Shown here: one piece after another, positions 29,842 through 39,379 of the stretch
Position numbering within the stretch: the first letter of the stretch is position 1
How the letters are laid out: the number at the start of each line of letters is the position of its first letter
DNA from: an uncultured SAR86 cluster bacterium
GTDB lineage: Bacteria; Pseudomonadota; Gammaproteobacteria; Magnimaribacterales; D2472
DNA: 64,000 nucleotides
NCBI GenBank assembly: GCA_902612915.1
Contig: CACMFH010000005.1
Coordinates: 20,578 to 84,577, forward strand
Direction: 5' to 3'
Notes under the pieces: generated by a model
Database searches by the model: none
What the model was told of the DNA's origin: nothing
Seen by the model: the letters and a program-made list of their open reading frames with translations, nothing else
Program-made: the position numbers and the translations under genes

Positions 29842-30794
29842 TTATTAAGTCCTAACTCATTAATTTTATTAAGATGCTCTTCATAAGTCTTTGAAAAGTA
29901 ATGTGAAGTTTTTGAATCAGCAACAAAAAATAAATAGTCTCCTGGAAGTGAATCAATTGATGCATTTATAGATGATATAGAAGATATTGAAATAGGAGTT
30001 GGAGGTAAGCCATTAATCATATATGTATTATATTTATTATTTTTGTCTAGAATATCAGATTTTTTTATGTCTCCATCAAAATTTGGTAATAAACCATAAA
30101 TGATTGTTGGGTCAGCTTGAAGTCTCATGCCTATAGATAATCTTTTTAGAAAAACACTAGCAATTTTACTTTTCTCATTATCATTGCCAGCTTCTTTTTC
30201 AATGATTGATGCAAGAATTAAAACTTCTTCTTTATTTAATGAGTTATAAGTACTTTTATTTTTTAATTTATTATTTAAATAGTTTTCTAATCTTGCATGA
30301 CTTTCGTTTAATATTTCAGACGCGCTCATACCTTTTTTATAAAAATAAGTATCAGGATAAAGAATGCCCTCTCTAAATGAAAGATTGGTGTTGATACATT
30401 TTAGAAAACTACAGTCATTTATTAAGTATGAATCATTAATTAAGTTTTCTATATCATAAATATTCAATCCCTCATTAATTTTTAATTTATGGGTAATTGT
30501 TTCGCCTGATTTTATTAAGTTAATAATTTCTAAAATTGATTTATTAGCAATTTGATATTCGCCGTATTGTATTAAATTAATATCATTTCTTAGAGAATAA
30601 ATCTTTAAAAAAAGCTTATTAGTAAAATTTATCGGTAAAAATAATGAAAAAACTTCATAAATAGTATCGCCCCTTTCAATATTTATAACTAAGTTTTTAT
30701 TTTGAGGAACATGATCAAAAAATGCTTTGTAAGGAGCATATATTGATAATGATATTAGTAAGCTACAAATTATTAGGGATCTTATTAAATGCAT
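29838..30794 (-). CDS. mltG: endolytic murein transglycosylase MltG
   Basis: Cuts nascent peptidoglycan strands at the inner membrane. 318 residues. One N-terminal transmembrane helix (about 5-22), a LysM-like region, then the YceG domain with catalytic glutamate E199 in ASIIEKEAG and the conserved RLQADPTIIYGL motif. In E. coli pabC and fabF separate it from acpP; here acpP is directly upstream with a 62-base gap in which I see no clear terminator. Confidence 0.93.
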   Translation of the reverse strand: MHLIRSLIICSLLISLSIYAPYKAFFDHVPQNKNLVINIERGDTIYEVFSLFLPINFTNKLFLKIYSLRNDINLIQYGEYQIANKSILEIINLIKSGETITHKLKINEGLNIYDIENLINDSYLINDCSFLKCINTNLSFREGILYPDTYFYKKGMSASEILNESHARLENYLNNKLKNKSTYNSLNKEEVLILASIIEKEAGNDNEKSKIASVFLKRLSIGMRLQADPTIIYGLLPNFDGDIKKSDILDKNNKYNTYMINGLPPTPISISSISSINASIDSLPGDYLFFVADSKTSHYFSKTYEEHLNKINELGLNK

Positions 30795-30856
30795 AATGAA
30801 CGTTTAAATAACAATAGTTATTGTAAACATTTAAAAAGATTTAAAAAATTAAATTT

Positions 30857-31087
30857 TTATGAATTTGAATTTATATATTCAACAGCTTCATTTACTGTAG
30901 AAATTTTTTCAGCGTCTTCGTCAGCAATTTCAAGATCAAATTCTTCTTCAAGCGCCATTACAAGCTCAACAGTATCTAATGAATCAGCTCCAAGATCATC
31001 AACGAAGGATGAATCACTTTGAATTTCTTCAACAGATTTACCTAATTGATCACTTACAATTTTTTTGACTCGATCTTCAACACTCAT
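30857..31087 (-). CDS. acpP: acyl carrier protein
   Basis: 76-residue acidic carrier of fatty-acid intermediates. S36 in [10 protein letters not shown] is the phosphopantetheine attachment site. The 70-base gap after fabG may hold its own promoter, as is common for this highly expressed gene. Confidence 0.97.
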   Translation of the reverse strand: MSVEDRVKKIVSDQLGKSVEEIQSDSSFVDDLGADSLDTVELVMALEEEFDLEIADEDAEKISTVNEAVEYINSNS

Positions 31088-31157
31088 AATATCTCCATTA
31101 CCCTATATTGAAATTTGACACATTTTACATGTAATAGTTCAAAGTTGCACATTTTTA

Positions 31158-31874
31158 TTAGTACATAAGCAAACCACCATCAATTGATATGGTTTGACCT
31201 GTAATATATGAGGCCTCATCAGAAGCCAGAAATGCTACCAATTTAGATATATCTTCACAGCGACCCAAACGGCCGAGGGGAATAGATTTTTCTATTTGTT
31301 TTTTAGAATCTTCATCTAAAAAAGATGTCATATCTGTGTCTATATACCCTGGAGCAACACAGTTTACAGTTATGTTTCTAGAACCCAGTTCCTTTGCAAG
31401 TGACTTAGTAAAACCATTAAGTGCTGACTTTGATGAAGAATAATTGACTTGTCCAGGATTGCCCATTAATCCAGAAATAGATGATATGTTTATGATTCTA
31501 CCTTTTTTATTTTTGATCATATTTTTTACAAAAATCTTTGAAAGGTTGAAAACTCCATTAAGATTAGTATCAATAACGTTATCCCATTCTTCATCTTTCA
31601 TTCTTAAAAAAATCTGGTCAGAGGTAATACCTGCATTATTGATAAGAATGTCTGGTAGCAAATTTTTTGTTTTCAAGTCATTAAAACAATTTTGAATATC
31701 TTCTCTAGATGTAACATCTAGTTTTACAGGGATAAGATTTTTAATTTTTCTATCAAACTCGAATTCATTTCTCGATGTTCCAACAACTACATAATCATTT
31801 TCAGCAAAATGATAAGCAATTGAATTACCAATTCCTCTTGATGCGCCAGAAATAAAAACATTACCACTACTCAT
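31158..31874 (-). CDS. fabG: 3-oxoacyl-[ACP] reductase FabG
   Basis: NADPH-dependent ketoacyl-ACP reduction in fatty-acid elongation. 238 residues. GASRGIG cofactor loop, NNAG, catalytic Ser in ISSISG, YSSSK with the Tyr/Lys pair, and GQTISIDGG at the C-terminus. It overlaps fabD by 4 bases. Confidence 0.95.
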   Translation of the reverse strand: MSSGNVFISGASRGIGNSIAYHFAENDYVVVGTSRNEFEFDRKIKNLIPVKLDVTSREDIQNCFNDLKTKNLLPDILINNAGITSDQIFLRMKDEEWDNVIDTNLNGVFNLSKIFVKNMIKNKKGRIINISSISGLMGNPGQVNYSSSKSALNGFTKSLAKELGSRNITVNCVAPGYIDTDMTSFLDEDSKKQIEKSIPLGRLGRCEDISKLVAFLASDEASYITGQTISIDGGLLMY

Positions 31875-32791
31875 AGTTCTTCCTTAATTTTATCAAAAAA
31901 ATCTTCAGATGAAGTCGAGTACACATTTTCAATATCATTAGCTTTAGCTAAACCAGATAAAACCTTATTCGGACCACATTCGATAACAATACCATCATAT
32001 TTTTTAATCTGTTTCATTGTATTAATCCACTGGACAGGCATGACTAATTGATTTAATAAATTTTCTTTTAGATTATCAATATTTTTAGGAATTTTGTTAT
32101 TTACATTTTGAATTATTGAATACTCTGGTAAAGAAAAATTAATTTTATTTAACTCACTTTCAAATTGATCAAGAGTATTTCTCATTACTTTAGAATTAGA
32201 AGCAACACTTACTTTAAGTTTAATACACTTTTTATAGCCACAATCCTTTAAACGATTAATAACTTCATCAACTCCTTCTTCGGTGCCTGAAACAACAATT
32301 TGTTTAGGTGAATTAAGATTTGCTGGTGTAACTATTGTCTTGATTTCATCTTCAACTTTGGAACATATCTCATTAATCAGACCAAGATCAACATCAAGAA
32401 CAGCGCACATTGATCCCTTTGGACACTTTTCCATAAGTTTTCCTCTTTTGTGAACTAGCGATAGGCCTTCAGGCAAAGAAATAGCATTTGCTGCAACCAA
32501 AGCACTATATTCTCCAAGTGAGTGTCCACATAAAATATCAGGAATTAATCCTAGTTTATTTGAAATATTTTTAAAATCTAAAATTGATGCTAGGAGAATT
32601 GCTGGTTGAGTTATAGATGTCTTGTTTAAATCTTCAATGGGTCCATTATTAATAACATCTATGATATTGAAACCAAGTAAATTGTTTATTTCCTCTTCAT
32701 ATGACTTAAGTAAGTCTGTTGAATGATGATTGAGCATTCCAAGAGACTGTGAACCTTGTCCTGGAAAAAGAATACTTATATGCCTAGGCAT
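31871..32791 (-). CDS. fabD: malonyl-CoA:ACP transacylase FabD with altered catalytic dyad
   Basis: Loads malonyl units onto ACP. 306 residues. The oxyanion-loop GQGSQ (11-15), nucleophile S91 in CGHSLGE and R117 are all present. The second catalytic residue, His201 in E. coli (in VPSHCALM), is replaced: the aligned segment reads VASNSKVM with N199. The codon is a clear AAT. Other parts look normal and the gene is intact. Either another residue substitutes or activity is reduced. Co-located with fabG and acpP, so the role is not in doubt. Confidence 0.93.
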   Translation of the reverse strand: MPRHISILFPGQGSQSLGMLNHHSTDLLKSYEEEINNLLGFNIIDVINNGPIEDLNKTSITQPAILLASILDFKNISNKLGLIPDILCGHSLGEYSALVAANAISLPEGLSLVHKRGKLMEKCPKGSMCAVLDVDLGLINEICSKVEDEIKTIVTPANLNSPKQIVVSGTEEGVDEVINRLKDCGYKKCIKLKVSVASNSKVMRNTLDQFESELNKINFSLPEYSIIQNVNNKIPKNIDNLKENLLNQLVMPVQWINTMKQIKKYDGIVIECGPNKVLSGLAKANDIENVYSTSSEDFFDKIKEEL

Positions 32792-32793
32792 AA

Positions 32794-33003
32794 CTATGAT
32801 GTTACTTCTTCTGACTCTTCTTTGATAGGTTTTCTTAGATCTTTAATCAATCTGCCTTTATAAAAACCATCTTTCGTCATTTGATGACGAAGATGTTTCT
32901 CACCAGAAACAGGATCAATTGATAAAGTTTTAGAGTTTAAAGCATCATGAGATCTTCTTTGACCCCTTCTAGACCTTGTAACTTTGCTTTTTTGTACCGC
33001 CAT
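32794..33003 (-). CDS. rpmF: 50S ribosomal protein L32
   Basis: 69 residues. The N-terminus [19 protein letters not shown] and the [16 protein letters not shown] segment are typical. It is the cysteine-free form, as in E. coli. It is about ten residues longer than usual, with an acidic C-terminal tail (KEESEEVTS). Two bases upstream of fabD; plsX and fabH, usually between, are absent. Confidence 0.96.
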   Translation of the reverse strand: MAVQKSKVTRSRRGQRRSHDALNSKTLSIDPVSGEKHLRHQMTKDGFYKGRLIKDLRKPIKEESEEVTS

Positions 33004-33058
33004 AATATACCCTAAAAAAAGCTATCCTAACAAAATTTAATTGATAATAACAGGAAAT

Positions 33059-33943
33059 TTATTCAAGACTTAAAATCAAATTATTAAATTCCACTGGAAG
33101 TTTAGATTTAACTCTTACCATTTTATTGTTTAAATCTGGGAAGATAATTTCTTTAGCATGAAGTGCCATTTGATGATTTCCAATATTTAGCGATTTATCA
33201 AAATCTTTATCACCATATTTTTTATCAAAAATAATATGATGGTTTAACTTAGATGCATGTATTCTTATTTGATGAGTTCTCCCAGTATCAATTTCAACAT
33301 CTACAAGTGATGTATTTTTAAGTTTCTTTTTTAAAATAAATTTAGAAAATGCTACTTTAGATGTCAAAGTAGAATTTTTATATATGGGTATATCGACAGT
33401 AATATTTTTCTTTATCTTTCCCTTAAGAATTGTTGAATAGGTTTTCTTAACGTCTTTATTTTTTAAGCATTTGCTGAAGTGTTTTGCAGCTTTTTTATTT
33501 TTTGCAAAGACTATGCAGCCTGATGTTGACTTATCTAGTCTGTGACATAAATCCAGGTTATTTCCATATCTTTTCCTAAATATATCAATCAATCCATAGG
33601 AGTTCTTTGATCCTCCATGAACAGCTATATCATTTCTTTTATTAGCAACTATAAAATTATCATTCTCATAAATTATATTTTTAGTGTGTTTTGAAATTTG
33701 ATCTGATTTTATTATCTTTATTTTCTTATCTAAGATTTCAAGATTAGGTGGTATTCTTATTAGGTCATTTAATTTAAGTTTATAGTTAGGTTTTTTTCTA
33801 GAAGAATTAACCCTAACCTCACCCTTTCTTATAATGTTATAAATTTTACTTTTAGGAACTGTACTGAATATCGAAATTAAAAAATTATCTATCCTTCTAC
33901 CTTCATTATCTTCATTGATTAGTATTTTTTTGACAGTCATCAT
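33059..33943 (-). CDS. rluC: 23S rRNA pseudouridine synthase RluC
   Basis: Modifies uridines in 23S rRNA. 294 residues. S4 RNA-binding domain about 17-65, then the RluA-family catalytic domain with HRLDKSTSG and nucleophile D137. Two consecutive ATG codons are possible starts. RluC rather than RluD is inferred from the position opposite rne and before rpmF, the conserved gammaproteobacterial order. Confidence 0.88.
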   Translation of the reverse strand: MMTVKKILINEDNEGRRIDNFLISIFSTVPKSKIYNIIRKGEVRVNSSRKKPNYKLKLNDLIRIPPNLEILDKKIKIIKSDQISKHTKNIIYENDNFIVANKRNDIAVHGGSKNSYGLIDIFRKRYGNNLDLCHRLDKSTSGCIVFAKNKKAAKHFSKCLKNKDVKKTYSTILKGKIKKNITVDIPIYKNSTLTSKVAFSKFILKKKLKNTSLVDVEIDTGRTHQIRIHASKLNHHIIFDKKYGDKDFDKSLNIGNHQMALHAKEIIFPDLNNKMVRVKSKLPVEFNNLILSLE

Positions 33944-34132
33944 ACAAATCTATAGGATATACACTTAAATAACTAGGTTTTCCTAGAAAATTAATAAGAA
34001 AGATAAATACAACAGTTATATATTTAAAAGCTCCTAATAGAGCTGATCATGTAAGCACTAAAGAGTAAGACTTACTGATAAACGCTTAGTAAAAGCACAC
34101 TGCTGAATTATCTTCCTATACAGGGAGAAAAA
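33944..34132 (+). promoter_or_regulatory. rne 5' leader / divergent rluC-rne intergenic region
   Basis: 189 non-coding bases before rne. Visible structure: hairpin AGCTC/GAGCT (34029-34033 with 34040-34044) and a short palindrome AGTAAG-A-CTTACT further on. A strong ribosome binding site CAGGGAG precedes the ATG. In E. coli the rne leader binds RNase E for autoregulation. This leader is shorter and shares no obvious sequence with it, so autoregulation is only a possibility. Confidence 0.4.
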
Positions 34133-36091
34133 ATGAAAAGAATATTAATAAATTCATCCTATGGTGATGAACTACGAGTAGCACTTGTTGATGGTGCCAA
34201 ATTATACGACTTTGATACAGAATCACCTGAAAAAGTACTTCTTAAGGGAAGTGTATTTAAGGCAACTGTATCTAGAATTGAATCTAGTTTAGATGCTGCG
34301 TTTGTAAATTTTGGCTCAGAAAGACATGGATTTCTTCCATTAAAGGATCTTTCAAGTGAATTTTATAAAAAGGACAAAAAAGGTAAATCAATATGTACGT
34401 TAGAAGAAGGCCAAGAAATTGTTGTTCAAGTAACAAAAGAAGAAAGAGGAACTAAAGGAGCCGCTCTAACAACTCAGATTGGTTTGGCTGGGAGGTTTTT
34501 AGTACTAATTCCAAATTCTTCCCGATCTGGTGGTATTTCTAGAAGAATTAGTGGGGAAGAAAGAGATCAAATAAAAAATATTCTTGATAAGCTAAATATT
34601 CCTGAGAATATGAGTGCAATTGTTAGGACAAATGGTTTAGGCAGATCTGTTGAGGAATTAAGCTTAGATTTAGCCTATCTACTTGCTTTATGGGATGAAA
34701 TTAACAATACAATTCCAAATGCAACATCACCATCTTTGATATACAGAGACGATAAATTAATTGTAAGAGTTGTCAGAGATTATTTTAAAGAAGATATTGA
34801 AGAAATATTAATTGATAATATAGAAATTTTTAATGAAGCTAAAGAATTTATTGAAGCTGTAATTCCAGATCATTCTGAAAAAGTTAAGTTTTATGATGAG
34901 GAGATACCTTTATTTAATAGATATCAGATTGAATCTCAAATAGAGCTAGCTTTTCAAAGAGAAATATCATTAAACTCAGGTGGTTCCATTGTTATTGATC
35001 CCACTGAGGCCATGACAACAATTGACGTTAATTCTGCAAGATCTACAAAAGGTAAAGACATTGAAGAAACAGCTTTTAGAACAAATATAGAAGCAGCAAC
35101 AGAAGTTGCTAGGCAATTAAGACTTAGAGATGTCGGTGGTCTAGTTGTAATAGATTTCATAGACATGATGAATGAAGATAATCAAAATAAAGTGGAGTCT
35201 GCATTTAGAAAAGCTATTTTCTATGATAGGGCAAGAGTACAAGTATCAAATATATCTAGATTTGGTCTTTTAGAAATATCAAGACAAAGATTGCGTCCTT
35301 CATTAAATGAATCTTATGATATTGAACACGTTTTAGTAAGAGGTCCAAGATCTCTTGGGCTTTCAATTCTTAGAATTGTTGGCGAAGATGCAGCAAAAGA
35401 AAATACTGGTGAAATACATGTTTATGTTCCATCAGATGTTGCTAGCTATCTTTTGAATGAAAAAAGATATGACATTATAAGTATCGAAAAAACAAATAAA
35501 GTTAAAGTTCTAGTAATTGCTGATCCATATAAATCAAGGCCATATTACAAAGTCGTAAGAATAAAAAGCTCAGATGTTAAAAATACAGATTCTTATAAAT
35601 TGACACCAGATAGTCCAGAACCTGATATTAATTGGAGAGATTCTAGTAATCAGTCAAAAACTATGAAACCATTAGTTGATGGTGTTAAACCACCAAAAAT
35701 GCCTAAAACAAGAAAATCTGGCTTAATGACATGGTTAAAGTCAATTACTGGTATAGAGGTTGAAGAGACCAAAAAAAAGAAAAGACCACAAAGAAAATAT
35801 AAAAGAAAAAATAATGCACAACGTGGTAAGTCTAATAAAAACTTCAAAAATAAGCCTAATAATAAAGTAAATAAAAATAATAAAGCTTCATCTACTAATA
35901 AGACTAAAAATACAAGCAAAAAAAATAATGATAAAAGAAGCTTTAAAGCTAAAGAATCAAAAAAACAGGAACCTAGAAAAGAATCACAAAGTAAAACTAA
36001 AGAACCTGCAATAAAGGAAATCGTTAAAGAAAAAAAACCAAAAAAGGATATTCCTCTTAGAGCTAAGAATGATCCTCGACAAAAGAACTAA
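34133..36091 (+). CDS. rne: ribonuclease E (short C-terminal scaffold, no Zn-link cysteines)
   Basis: Endoribonuclease for mRNA decay and rRNA/tRNA processing. 652 residues, against 1061 in E. coli. S1 domain about 35-120. Catalytic DNase I-like domain with D298 (TIDVNSA) and D341 (VVIDFIDM). The Zn-link CPRC motif expected near residue 402 is missing: EHVLVRGPRSLGLSIL runs straight on, and the only cysteine in the protein is C89. After about 530 comes a low-complexity lysine/asparagine-rich tail likely to bind RNA, with no recognisable degradosome docking motif. The 3' end overlaps nudC by 29 bases. Confidence 0.94.
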   Translation: MKRILINSSYGDELRVALVDGAKLYDFDTESPEKVLLKGSVFKATVSRIESSLDAAFVNFGSERHGFLPLKDLSSEFYKKDKKGKSICTLEEGQEIVVQVTKEERGTKGAALTTQIGLAGRFLVLIPNSSRSGGISRRISGEERDQIKNILDKLNIPENMSAIVRTNGLGRSVEELSLDLAYLLALWDEINNTIPNATSPSLIYRDDKLIVRVVRDYFKEDIEEILIDNIEIFNEAKEFIEAVIPDHSEKVKFYDEEIPLFNRYQIESQIELAFQREISLNSGGSIVIDPTEAMTTIDVNSARSTKGKDIEETAFRTNIEAATEVARQLRLRDVGGLVVIDFIDMMNEDNQNKVESAFRKAIFYDRARVQVSNISRFGLLEISRQRLRPSLNESYDIEHVLVRGPRSLGLSILRIVGEDAAKENTGEIHVYVPSDVASYLLNEKRYDIISIEKTNKVKVLVIADPYKSRPYYKVVRIKSSDVKNTDSYKLTPDSPEPDINWRDSSNQSKTMKPLVDGVKPPKMPKTRKSGLMTWLKSITGIEVEETKKKKRPQRKYKRKNNAQRGKSNKNFKNKPNNKVNKNNKASSTNKTKNTSKKNNDKRSFKAKESKKQEPRKESQSKTKEPAIKEIVKEKKPKKDIPLRAKNDPRQKN

Positions 36092-36875
36092 TTAATAATC
36101 CAGATAAACTCGTTGTTGGTGGAACATAAGGCAAATCATTGTATTTATACCAATTAGCTTCAACGATCTCAGTTTCGTCAACTTTTATTTCACCAGAATC
36201 GTATTCACAAGAAAATCCTAACATCAATTGAGAAGGAAATGGCCATGGTTGACTTCCATAATATTTAAGATTTTTAACTTTAATATTTACTTCTTCTAAA
36301 ACTTCTCGTTTTACTGTTTCTTCCGCGGATTCTGATACTTCCACAAAACCTGCCAAAACACTGAACAAACCTTCAGGAAATAAATTATTTCTGGCTAATA
36401 AGATTTCGTCACCCCTAGTAACCATAGCCAATACACATGGTGCTATTGATGGATATATCATTGTAGATGTTGTTGGACAAACTAATGATTCTTCGTTTGT
36501 ATCAAATTTATTTAATTCACCAGAATAGCCTGAATATTTATTGCTTCTTATCCAGTGTAATAATTGATTTGCCCTACCCATTAAAACAATATCTTCAGGT
36601 TCAGAAATTGCTAACAAATGTCTAACATCATATTCAACAAGTGATTTATAACCAATATTTATATCATTTTCACAATTAGAAATATCAACAGCATAAATAT
36701 TGTTTTCTGATTCAGCTATTCCAATGACAATAGAATTATTAATATCAATATCTAAATAGTTGCTATCGAGTAAAAAAGTTTTAATTTCAGTTTCGTAAAA
36801 TATTTTATTATTCTTAAAAATAATAAATTTATTATTTTCTTTATCATTTATTTCTAAAAATTTTTTAAAATGCAT
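36063..36875 (-). CDS. nudC: NAD(H) pyrophosphatase / RNA deNADding enzyme NudC with eroded zinc ribbon
   Basis: Nudix hydrolase of NADH and NAD-capped RNA. 270 residues. Nudix box at 176-198 (GFVEVSESAEE then REVLEEVNI, with the usual last Gly replaced by Asn). The NudC fingerprint SQPWPFPSQ is at 208-216. Three of the four zinc cysteines are gone: the KYSGYSGEL segment has S115 and S118, and of the second pair only C133 remains (T136). The catalytic half looks functional. Convergent with rne, sharing 29 bases. Confidence 0.91.
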   Translation of the reverse strand: MHFKKFLEINDKENNKFIIFKNNKIFYETEIKTFLLDSNYLDIDINNSIVIGIAESENNIYAVDISNCENDINIGYKSLVEYDVRHLLAISEPEDIVLMGRANQLLHWIRSNKYSGYSGELNKFDTNEESLVCPTTSTMIYPSIAPCVLAMVTRGDEILLARNNLFPEGLFSVLAGFVEVSESAEETVKREVLEEVNIKVKNLKYYGSQPWPFPSQLMLGFSCEYDSGEIKVDETEIVEANWYKYNDLPYVPPTTSLSGLLISSFVEDHS

Positions 36876-36899
36876 GTCAAATAAGTTTAAAATATCCTA

Positions 36900-38411
36900 A
36901 TGTTCAATGAAGTCCAAAAATTATTTCTAGGTAATGCCCCAGGATGGTACAAGTCTACCATAATAGGCTTTCTTATTATTAACCCACCATTATTATTGAT
37001 ACTTAATTCTATGGGATTAGATGGAAATTTTATAATTGGCTGGGTTTTTTTATTACAGTTTATCTTTACATTGGCTTTAGCTTTAAAGTGTTATCCACTT
37101 CAACCAGGAGGCCTGCTTGCATTGGAAGCAATTGTCATGGGCTTAACATCAACAAAGTCTGTATTTCATGAAATCGAAAATAACTTAGAAGTAATACTCC
37201 TATTGGTCTTCATGGTAGCAGGTATATATTTTATGAAGAACTTAATGTTAACAATATTTACTAAATTGTTATTAAGCATTCGTTCAAAAACATTATTATC
37301 ACTTTTATTTTGTATTTCTGCTGCAGTTTTATCTGCTTTTTTAGATGCCCTAACAGTAACAGCAGTATTAATTGGAGTAACTATAGGCTTTTACAGAATT
37401 TATCATGCTGTAGCATCAGGTAGCTCATTTGCTGATGAATCGCATGATTACCATGCTAACTCTTCAATAAATACTTTGAAGCTAGAAGAATTAGAAAGCT
37501 TCAAAGCTTTTCTTAGAGATCTAGTTATGCATGGTGCAGTTGGAACTGCTTTGGGTGGTGTGTGTACACTAGTTGGAGAGCCACAAAATTTACTGATCGC
37601 TACCATTGCTGGTTGGGAGTTTGTTGAGTTCTTCCTAAGAATGGCTCCGATAACTATGCCTGTTTTTGTAGCAGGTATTTTTACATGTTTTATCATTGAG
37701 AAATTTTCTATCGCTGGTTTTGGCAACCAGCTACCTCCTAATATAAGAGAAATCTTTAATGATTATTCAGTATACAGAGAGGAAAATATCACAGCTAAAG
37801 ATAGAGCAGAACTTCTTGTAGAGTCTTTGGTTGCGGTTTTTCTTGTAATTGCTCTTGGATTACATTTGGCTGCTGTCGGTCTAATTGGATTAAGTGTGAT
37901 AATTTTGCTAACTGCATTTAAGGGTATCACGGAAGAACATCATTTAGGTGAGGCATTTCACGAGGCCCTACCTTTTACAGCATTACTTGCGGTGTTTTTT
38001 GCAATTGTAAGTGTTATTCATGACCAACATCTTTTTTCTCCAGTAATTGATTATGTCTTATCACAGGATCCTTCAACTCAACCCTCACTATTCTTTGTTG
38101 CAAATGGTTTTCTTTCTGCAATAAGTGACAATGTATTTGTTGCAACAATCTATATCAATGAAGTCAAAAGTGCTTTTGATAGTGGAGTTATTACTGAAAC
38201 ACAGTTTAATAATCTTGCTATAGCAATTAATACTGGTACAAATATTCCTAGTGTTGCAACACCAAATGGTCAAGCTGCTTTTTTATTTTTATTAACATCT
38301 TCACTTGCCCCACTAATTAATCTCTCCTATTTAAGAATGGTATATATGGCACTACCATACACAATAGTTTTATCAATCGTCGGATACACAGCAATTAATT
38401 TATTTCTTTAA
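36900..38411 (+). CDS. nhaB: Na+/H+ antiporter NhaB
   Basis: Expels Na+ in exchange for protons. 503 residues, against 513 in E. coli. About a dozen hydrophobic helices. Conserved family segments: [34 protein letters not shown] and [16 protein letters not shown]. Divergent from nudC with only 24 bases between starts. It complements NQR in sodium homeostasis. Confidence 0.95.
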   Translation: MFNEVQKLFLGNAPGWYKSTIIGFLIINPPLLLILNSMGLDGNFIIGWVFLLQFIFTLALALKCYPLQPGGLLALEAIVMGLTSTKSVFHEIENNLEVILLLVFMVAGIYFMKNLMLTIFTKLLLSIRSKTLLSLLFCISAAVLSAFLDALTVTAVLIGVTIGFYRIYHAVASGSSFADESHDYHANSSINTLKLEELESFKAFLRDLVMHGAVGTALGGVCTLVGEPQNLLIATIAGWEFVEFFLRMAPITMPVFVAGIFTCFIIEKFSIAGFGNQLPPNIREIFNDYSVYREENITAKDRAELLVESLVAVFLVIALGLHLAAVGLIGLSVIILLTAFKGITEEHHLGEAFHEALPFTALLAVFFAIVSVIHDQHLFSPVIDYVLSQDPSTQPSLFFVANGFLSAISDNVFVATIYINEVKSAFDSGVITETQFNNLAIAINTGTNIPSVATPNGQAAFLFLLTSSLAPLINLSYLRMVYMALPYTIVLSIVGYTAINLFL

Positions 38412-39379
38412 TGAAAGCTTTGGATAGAAAGTTTTGCGTCGCTCCAATGATGCAATACACAGATAAGCATGATCGTTTTTTATTGCGTTTAATATCAAAA
38501 AAAGTTTTTTTATATACCGAAATGATTGCAACAGGTTCATTGATATATGGTAAATGTTTTGATCAGTTAGAATTCAATGAAGAAGAGCATCCTGTAGGTA
38601 TTCAATTGGGCGGCTCCAACGTTTCGGATCTTATTGAATGCTCAAAAAAATGTGAACAATTTGGTTATGACGAAATAAATCTTAATGTAGGATGCCCATC
38701 TGATAGAGTTCAAAAAGGAAAATTTGGAGCATGTTTAATGCTTGAGCCAAATTTAGTATCTGAATGTTTATCAAATATGCAAAATTCGGTAAGTATTCCA
38801 GTTTCTATTAAATGTAGGCTTGGAATTGATGACAATGAAGATTATGAATTTCTTTATAATTTTGTTTCAATTGTTAAACAATCAGGAATTAAAGTTTTTA
38901 TAATACATGCCAGAAATGGAATTTTAAAAGGACTTAGCCCACGTCAAAATAGAAACATACCTCCTTTAAAGTATGATTATGTTTATAGGTTAAAAAATGA
39001 CTTTCCTGATCTTGAGATAATAATAAATGGTGGAATTAAGAATCTTGATGATTCTTCGCATCATTTAAATAGAGTTGATGGAGTTATGATTGGAAGAGCT
39101 GCATACGATAATCCATTTATGTTAAAAGATATTGAACCAAGGTTTTATAAACTTGATTCATCAATAAATTCAAAAAAAGAAGTACTAAATCTATATTTAG
39201 AATATGTTGAGAGACAAATTCAAAATGGTCACAATTTAAGCAAGATGATGAAGCATTTGTTTGGTTTATCTAGAGGAGATAAATATGCTAAGTCTTTTAG
39301 AATAAAAATTTTGGAAGTCATCAGAGATAATAGTTTGAAAAATCATAAAAATGATCTTGAAGATCTTTTAGTCTATTAA
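38411..39379 (+). CDS. dusA: tRNA-dihydrouridine synthase DusA
   Basis: FMN-dependent reduction of uridines in the tRNA D-loop. 322 residues. FMN-binding VAPMMQYTD near the N-terminus, catalytic C95 in LNVGCPSDRVQ, IHARNGILKGLSP, and the C-terminal MIGRAAYDNP. The FGACLM motif and this wording of the Cys loop point to DusA rather than DusB or DusC. The start shares one base with the nhaB stop. Confidence 0.93.
   Translation: MKALDRKFCVAPMMQYTDKHDRFLLRLISKKVFLYTEMIATGSLIYGKCFDQLEFNEEEHPVGIQLGGSNVSDLIECSKKCEQFGYDEINLNVGCPSDRVQKGKFGACLMLEPNLVSECLSNMQNSVSIPVSIKCRLGIDDNEDYEFLYNFVSIVKQSGIKVFIIHARNGILKGLSPRQNRNIPPLKYDYVYRLKNDFPDLEIIINGGIKNLDDSSHHLNRVDGVMIGRAAYDNPFMLKDIEPRFYKLDSSINSKKEVLNLYLEYVERQIQNGHNLSKMMKHLFGLSRGDKYAKSFRIKILEVIRDNSLKNHKNDLEDLLVY

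Noticed and set aside
33004..33058. Terminator between rluC and rpmF
   Set aside because: No hairpin with a T-run seen.
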